From assembly GCF_014643835.1 (NCBI RefSeq), contig NZ_BMKD01000001.1, positions 744,001 through 808,000 on the forward strand: 64,000 bases of DNA, in the 5' to 3' direction. Numbering within the stretch: the first letter of the stretch is position 1; each line of letters begins with the position of its first letter. The stretch comes from Mucilaginibacter rubeus (lineage in GTDB: Bacteria > Bacteroidota > Bacteroidia > Sphingobacteriales > Sphingobacteriaceae). The notes below the pieces were generated by a model. It had not been told where the DNA came from, searched no databases, and saw only the letters and a list, made by a program, of their open reading frames with translations. Made by a program: the position numbers and the translations under genes. Below, in pieces: positions 60,438 to 64,000 of this stretch.

Positions 60438-61705
60438 TTTACCTTTCCATTTTTTAACCGCACATAATCTACCGATCCTGTACCCTGGAACCGGAAAACA
60501 ATCCCGATTATTTTAGCCCGACTGATTCCTTTATTCACTGTGTAAATAGGTTTGTTATCAATGAAAATCAGTGCCTTTCCATTGTGTGATTCAATTTTAA
60601 GCGATACATATTTTTCAAAATCTACCCCAAAGGCCGATAGATCATGTTTTTTACCGGATGCCTCATAACCTGCAAAATACATGTCGAGATCAGATACACA
60701 GCCTTTAGTACTTAGTGGAATCCAGATAGCAGTGCCTTTACACAGTATATAAACAGTACTTAGACGGCAAGCAGCCGCGCCCTCGTTATAGTTGTTTTTT
60801 ACGGATGTTTCAAATGTGAAATCATCGCTGTAAATCTCGCCGTAATCGCTTACATTGGTATAAACCACAAAAGGAGGGGCAGGCTGCAGGGCAATATTTC
60901 GCTCTTTGATCTTTTCGGGCGATAGGGAAAGCTTACCATCGCCTAAGGCATCCATTTTTTCATAATAAACGGGAACAGGCTGCTTTTCAACTACGGGTAG
61001 CCATCCGTTCGATTCAATAAACAATTCATGCTGTTTTACAATTTTTCCACCGACAATAAGCTTGGCGTAATAGAAATCGGGGAAATAATAAATGGACGTA
61101 TGCTGGCGGTCGTTTTTGGAAACGTTAACCCGTAAATGCCTGTCCCATGATTGCTGAATAGCTACCGAATCATATGGAGATTTACTTGCATCAAAATCAA
61201 ACACAACTGAATTAGGTAATCCTGATGTGATCACCTTTTTACTGCTGAAAGTATAATCCTTAGGGTTGATAGCCGGTGTTGTTTTCGAATGTTCGGTACG
61301 TGAAGCTATTATCAAAACCAATAAAATACCCATCAGCGTTAAAGCGCCCAAAGCATAGCGCATTGATCTGAACTGTTTTTTTACAGGCCGGGGTTTCGGT
61401 TGAGGGAGATTGACCGATATATCAGCAGGAACAAACCGCATACTGAATACCCTGAAGTTTTCATAACCTAAAAACTGAGCCAGCGTATCCATGGTATAGG
61501 TATTGGGCAGGCTGTCATATTTAACTTTGCCCCAGATGCGCTTCAGCGTAACGTGGCTAATAGAAGCGCCGGTCTTCTCCCTTATCTTTTCGCTAAGGTT
61601 TATAAAATCCTGGTTCTTCCAGTTACTACTGTCGCCCCAGCCGGTGAAGGCCTCGTATTGTTTTATCAGTTCGGTAATAAGCAACGCTTGTGCAGGCATA
61701 TCCAT
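60419..61705 (-). CDS. Transmembrane protein: N-terminal HTH-like domain, one helix, extracytoplasmic beta-sandwich
   Basis: The 428-residue protein (alternative ATG at 61699) has residues 35-90 like a helix-turn-helix (ASISHVTLKRIWGKVKYDS, YTMDTLAQFLGYENFRVF), a pattern I know from several Bacteroidota proteins of unknown function. A basic proline stretch (PQPKPRPVKKQFR) is followed by one membrane helix (116-134) and an outside domain. The last 190 residues look like a laminin-G/concanavalin-type sandwich (YSDDFTFETSVKNN, LKIESHNGKALIFIDNKPIY). The layout suggests a one-component transmembrane sensor. It is divergent from a DoxX-like gene, with three 10-bp iterons between. Confidence 0.7.
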   Translation of the reverse strand: MDMPAQALLITELIKQYEAFTGWGDSSNWKNQDFINLSEKIREKTGASISHVTLKRIWGKVKYDSLPNTYTMDTLAQFLGYENFRVFSMRFVPADISVNLPQPKPRPVKKQFRSMRYALGALTLMGILLVLIIASRTEHSKTTPAINPKDYTFSSKKVITSGLPNSVVFDFDASKSPYDSVAIQQSWDRHLRVNVSKNDRQHTSIYYFPDFYYAKLIVGGKIVKQHELFIESNGWLPVVEKQPVPVYYEKMDALGDGKLSLSPEKIKERNIALQPAPPFVVYTNVSDYGEIYSDDFTFETSVKNNYNEGAAACRLSTVYILCKGTAIWIPLSTKGCVSDLDMYFAGYEASGKKHDLSAFGVDFEKYVSLKIESHNGKALIFIDNKPIYTVNKGISRAKIIGIVFRFQGTGSVDYVRLKNGKVNYDDEF

Positions 61706-61742
61706 TGGTCAAAAATAGCCGGTAAATCAGTTCAAATATTAT

Positions 61743-61772
61743 TTGTACAGGCTTGTACCAACTTGTACAGGC
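61743..61772. promoter_or_regulatory. Three tandem 10-bp iterons
   Basis: TTGTAC starts at 61743, 61753 and 61763, exactly one helical turn apart. The first and third units are identical (TTGTACAGGC); the middle one is TTGTACCAAC. They lie in the spacer between the transmembrane HTH gene and the DoxX-like gene. Confidence 0.55.
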
Positions 61773-61855
61773 TGTGAATTGCAATAGCCTGGCGGGCGAA
61801 CTAATTTTATCAGCAATTCGAAAATTAAGCCTAATATACCATAACCTAACCAACA

Positions 61856-62227
61856 ATGAAACAAATACTAAGCAGGATCAGTGCATACATTTATGCCACA
61901 GTAACGTTCATATTCGGTATCCAGCATTTTATGTATGCCGATTTTGTGGCAACGCTTGTACCCGGCTGGATCCCATTCCATCTATTTTGGGTATATCTTA
62001 CGGCGGTTGCACTTATAGCCGCTGCAATTAGTATCTATGTTAATCTGTATGCTCAATGGGGATGTTTTTTATTAGGATGTATGATATGGGTGTTTATTTT
62101 AACGATCCATATCCCGCTGCTGATCGACAGTCATTTCGATGCAGGTAAAATAACCAATGCCCTGAAAGATACAGGGCTCGCATCATGTGCCTTTATACTT
62201 GCGGCTATCTATGATCGGCAGGGGTAA
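61856..62227 (+). CDS. DoxX-like four-helix membrane protein
   Basis: The 123-residue protein has four membrane helices (about 8-28, 40-60, 65-88, 103-119) with FIFGIQHFMYADFVATLVPG and WIPFHLFWVYLTAVALIAAA, the pattern of small DoxX-like proteins. The His in the first helix is conserved in relatives. Its function is unknown. It is divergent from the transmembrane HTH gene across the iterons and is the likely target of that protein. Confidence 0.78.
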   Translation: MKQILSRISAYIYATVTFIFGIQHFMYADFVATLVPGWIPFHLFWVYLTAVALIAAAISIYVNLYAQWGCFLLGCMIWVFILTIHIPLLIDSHFDAGKITNALKDTGLASCAFILAAIYDRQG

Positions 62228-62634
62228 AATTATATCCTATCGTATGTAACCTGAATGCGTTTGTTGTGTGAACGAAATCAGCTTATCTCATGAACAAAAA
62301 AAACGGCCGATACAGTTGCTGTTTGAATAAAGTAGATAATCCTAAAAAGATCATAACTGAACTGGATAAATAGGGAAGCCGAATTGTGCAAACACTTACC
62401 AACAATTATATATATCCACCTGTTAGCCGGCTTGCACAAGCAAGCCGGCTAACGGTCATTAAAAGCATAAATTATCCAGCCTCACACCACCTGTCTGGTA
62501 CAAGTTTAAAACGAGGGAACCTCTGGTTTTTGCGCAAAATTACGTATGAAAATACCGTATTTTAACGGATTGATATTTGGCCGATTGCTTTGTAAATTGG
62601 GAAACATTTTTATGTCTGTTAAACCAGCAACCTT
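62228..62634. other. Spacer with a perfect hairpin, no supported gene
   Basis: This 407-base gap holds a perfect 14-bp stem (GTTAGCCGGCTTGC at 62422-62435, its complement at 62440-62453, loop ACAA) without a T-run. A 27-codon frame at 62290-62373 (MNKKNGRYSCC start) has no support beyond its start and stop codons. No -7 box is clear. Confidence 0.6.
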
Positions 62635-63690
62635 ATGTTTAATTCCCCAATTATCGATCTTGCGCTCACGCTGTCGTTCACCTATTTTTCGCTCAGTCTA
62701 ACTGTTAGCACAATTCATGAGTATCTATCCGCTCTGCTTAATAAGCGGGGAGAGTATCTGAAAAATGCTATTGACTGTTTACTTTTTGACCAGGACTGGA
62801 AAAAAATAGCTGAAAAGCTTTATAACAATCCGAACATTACATCTTTAAAAAAGGATTTAAACAGTTTGCCATCATATATCCCAGCGGGCAATTTTGCCGC
62901 GGCTTTAATGGATCAGTTTAAAGACGATAAAAATATTATCCTTGATATGAATAAGATCAGGGACGTTTTAACAGATGATGGAATAGCGGCACAGGTTGGT
63001 ATCTCTGCCGGTATCAGGAAACTTCTTCTTAATTTTTATGAACGCGCCCAGGGCGATCTTCAGAGTTTTCAAAAACAGATCGAAACATTTTATAATTCGG
63101 CCATGGACAGGGCCTCGGGAGTTTATAAACGATCGTCTCAGCTTATTGTATTTATTATTTCGGTGGTAATCTGTGCCTCCTTGAATGTTGATACCATAAA
63201 TATTGTGAACAAGCTTTGGGGTAACCAGGAAGCACTGAAACATACAGCCGATAATTTACAAACCGTAGTTAAACAAGTAAACGAAAAAGGATATAATCCT
63301 AAAACTGATACGATAAAGTTTGAAGCCAGCAAAGTAACGGTTATTAAAAACATACCTGCCGATACAAGTAAAAACGCACCTAACGGAAAAAAAGTCGCCC
63401 AGCAAATCAGCACAGTTAGTACGTTTCTGGTAAGCTCTGGTATTCCTGTAGGTTGGACGGCACAAAATACTCCAGATTTGAAGGGTAAAACATTCTGCCA
63501 AAGCCTTTTGTCCCTTTTAATCAAGATAACGGGTTTATTATTAACAGCTATCGCTTTAATGTTAGGCGCTCCCTTTTGGTTCGATTTGATCAATAAAATT
63601 GTAAGTTTACGTGCGGCAGGCAAAAAGCCTGAAGAAGAAGCAACCACACCAACTAAGAATACCACCGTAACCGTAAAACCAGTAGGCTAA
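62635..63690 (+). CDS. Membrane protein of unknown function, coupled to a subtilase gene
   Basis: The 351-residue protein has one helix near the N-terminus (about 8-26), a helical soluble part (30-165), a second helix (about 168-186), a polar loop, and a long hydrophobic end (about 290-317) followed by LINKIVSLRAAGKKP. The motif GAPFWFDLINK (311-321) is one I associate with a widespread family of uncharacterised membrane proteins. No enzyme motif is seen. Its stop overlaps the ATG of the protease gene (TAATG), so the two proteins are probably made in fixed ratio and act together. Confidence 0.7.
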   Translation: MFNSPIIDLALTLSFTYFSLSLTVSTIHEYLSALLNKRGEYLKNAIDCLLFDQDWKKIAEKLYNNPNITSLKKDLNSLPSYIPAGNFAAALMDQFKDDKNIILDMNKIRDVLTDDGIAAQVGISAGIRKLLLNFYERAQGDLQSFQKQIETFYNSAMDRASGVYKRSSQLIVFIISVVICASLNVDTINIVNKLWGNQEALKHTADNLQTVVKQVNEKGYNPKTDTIKFEASKVTVIKNIPADTSKNAPNGKKVAQQISTVSTFLVSSGIPVGWTAQNTPDLKGKTFCQSLLSLLIKITGLLLTAIALMLGAPFWFDLINKIVSLRAAGKKPEEEATTPTKNTTVTVKPVG

Positions 63691-64000
63691 TGCGTATTAA
63701 AGTAACCAAGCTGCTCAATACCAGGGTAGGAGGCGCTCATACAACCTATCAAACCGGTGCTGTAAGAGAGCCGGGTGACGAGATAGAAGTAACGGGTACT
63801 GTGCAGGGAGAGGAACTTGATGGAAACAATACCTGGTATAAAGTGGGTGACGATGCTAATAGTCATTATTGGAGCGGCGGGGCCGAACAAATAGATGGCG
63901 TCGGGAGCAATTATCAGCAATGGATGATTGACTTGAACCTGCCGGAGATTTGGGGCCGGTATGCAGGTACAGGCGTTGGTGTTGCTGTGGTTGACACCGG
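63690..64000 (+). CDS. Subtilisin-like serine protease (S8) with N-terminal SH3-like domain, cut by window end
   Basis: The first 103 residues are present. Residues 1-70 resemble a bacterial SH3-type barrel (MRIKVTKLLNTRVGGAHTTY, EIEVTGTVQG, NTWYKVGDDANSHYW). From residue 76 the peptidase starts: QQWMIDLNLPEIWGRYAGTG and VGVAVVDTG, whose Asp 102 is the catalytic Asp of the S8 triad. The His and Ser parts lie beyond the edge. There is no signal peptide, so the protease probably stays in the cytoplasm or at the membrane with its coupled partner. Confidence 0.85.
   Translation, partial: MRIKVTKLLNTRVGGAHTTYQTGAVREPGDEIEVTGTVQGEELDGNNTWYKVGDDANSHYWSGGAEQIDGVGSNYQQWMIDLNLPEIWGRYAGTGVGVAVVDT

Noticed and set aside
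63138-63665. 175-codon minus-strand frame with hydrophobic segments
   Set aside because: Antisense of the membrane protein gene; mirrored hydrophobicity explains its look.
1-64000. tRNA, rRNA, CRISPR arrays, insertion sequences, prophage or integrase genes
   Set aside because: I looked through all gene gaps and saw no cloverleaf-like tRNA segments, spaced identical repeats with unique spacers, transposases or phage genes. Reading by eye could miss a degenerate element.

Overview
The window looks like chromosomal DNA of a Bacteroidota bacterium of the family Sphingobacteriaceae, most like Mucilaginibacter or Pedobacter. Supporting signs are SusC/SusD, FecR and ECF-sigma gene sets, a type IX secretion (T9SS) gliding-type C-terminal domain next to a PorP/SprF gene, a short (about 285 aa) RpoD-like sigma factor, few Shine-Dalgarno sequences, and several promoters of the TAnnTTTG type. 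I see no rRNA, tRNA, CRISPR array, insertion sequence or prophage. The genus is an inference.

Layout. 1-3.0 kb (minus strand): sulfite reductase (cut by the window edge) behind a probable cysteine-codon attenuator, an Rrf2 regulator, and an overlapping SelW-like/MOSC pair. 3.1-7.0 kb: GMC oxidoreductase, ThuA-like protein and a nucleoside-type MFS permease, with a large intergenic palindrome. 7.2-12.2 kb: etfB-etfA-bifunctional nuclease operon, a TPR protein, ChrA, and a decayed methyltransferase. 12.6-22.6 kb: a polysaccharide-utilisation-like locus (ECF sigma, FecR, SusC, SusD, two surface lipoproteins) with no enzyme. 22.6-27.3 kb: MFS pump with ArsR, then Lrp divergent from L-threonine dehydrogenase and an RpoD-like paralogue. 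27.5-32.1 kb: GH35 beta-galactosidase behind a LacI-type palindrome, and a hybrid histidine kinase. 32.2-36.1 kb: a second ECF/FecR pair, followed by an STN-domain surface-repeat protein instead of a TonB receptor, then secreted RidA. 36.1-40.0 kb: sugar dehydrogenase with the wreck of its cytochrome c gene, a Gly/Asn-rich secreted protein and a LacI regulator. 40.0-49.1 kb: ybbA-ybbP-tesA-like operon, GNAT, MarR divergent from a heterodimeric ABC exporter. 49.3-56.1 kb: Nudix-type regulator, T9SS-exported PKD protein with PorP/SprF, two small hydrophilic proteins. 56.2-62.2 kb: arginine decarboxylase, a GlxA-type regulator, DoxX and reductase-like genes, an orphan HTH, and a transmembrane HTH protein divergent from a DoxX-like gene across three 10-bp iterons. 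62.6-64 kb: an unknown membrane protein translationally coupled to a subtilisin-like protease, cut by the window end.

Two themes recur. The first is outer-membrane carbohydrate sensing and uptake: two sigma/anti-sigma sets, SusCD, GH35, and sugar oxidoreductases. The second is local one-component regulation by divergent genes with visible palindromes or direct repeats (ArsR, Lrp, MarR, LacI, and the transmembrane HTH protein). The strongest leads for something undescribed are the cysteine-codon attenuator at 1002-1147, the receptor-less sigma cassette at 32.3-35.6 kb, the iteron/transmembrane-HTH pair at 60.4-62.2 kb, and the membrane protein/subtilase pair at the right edge.
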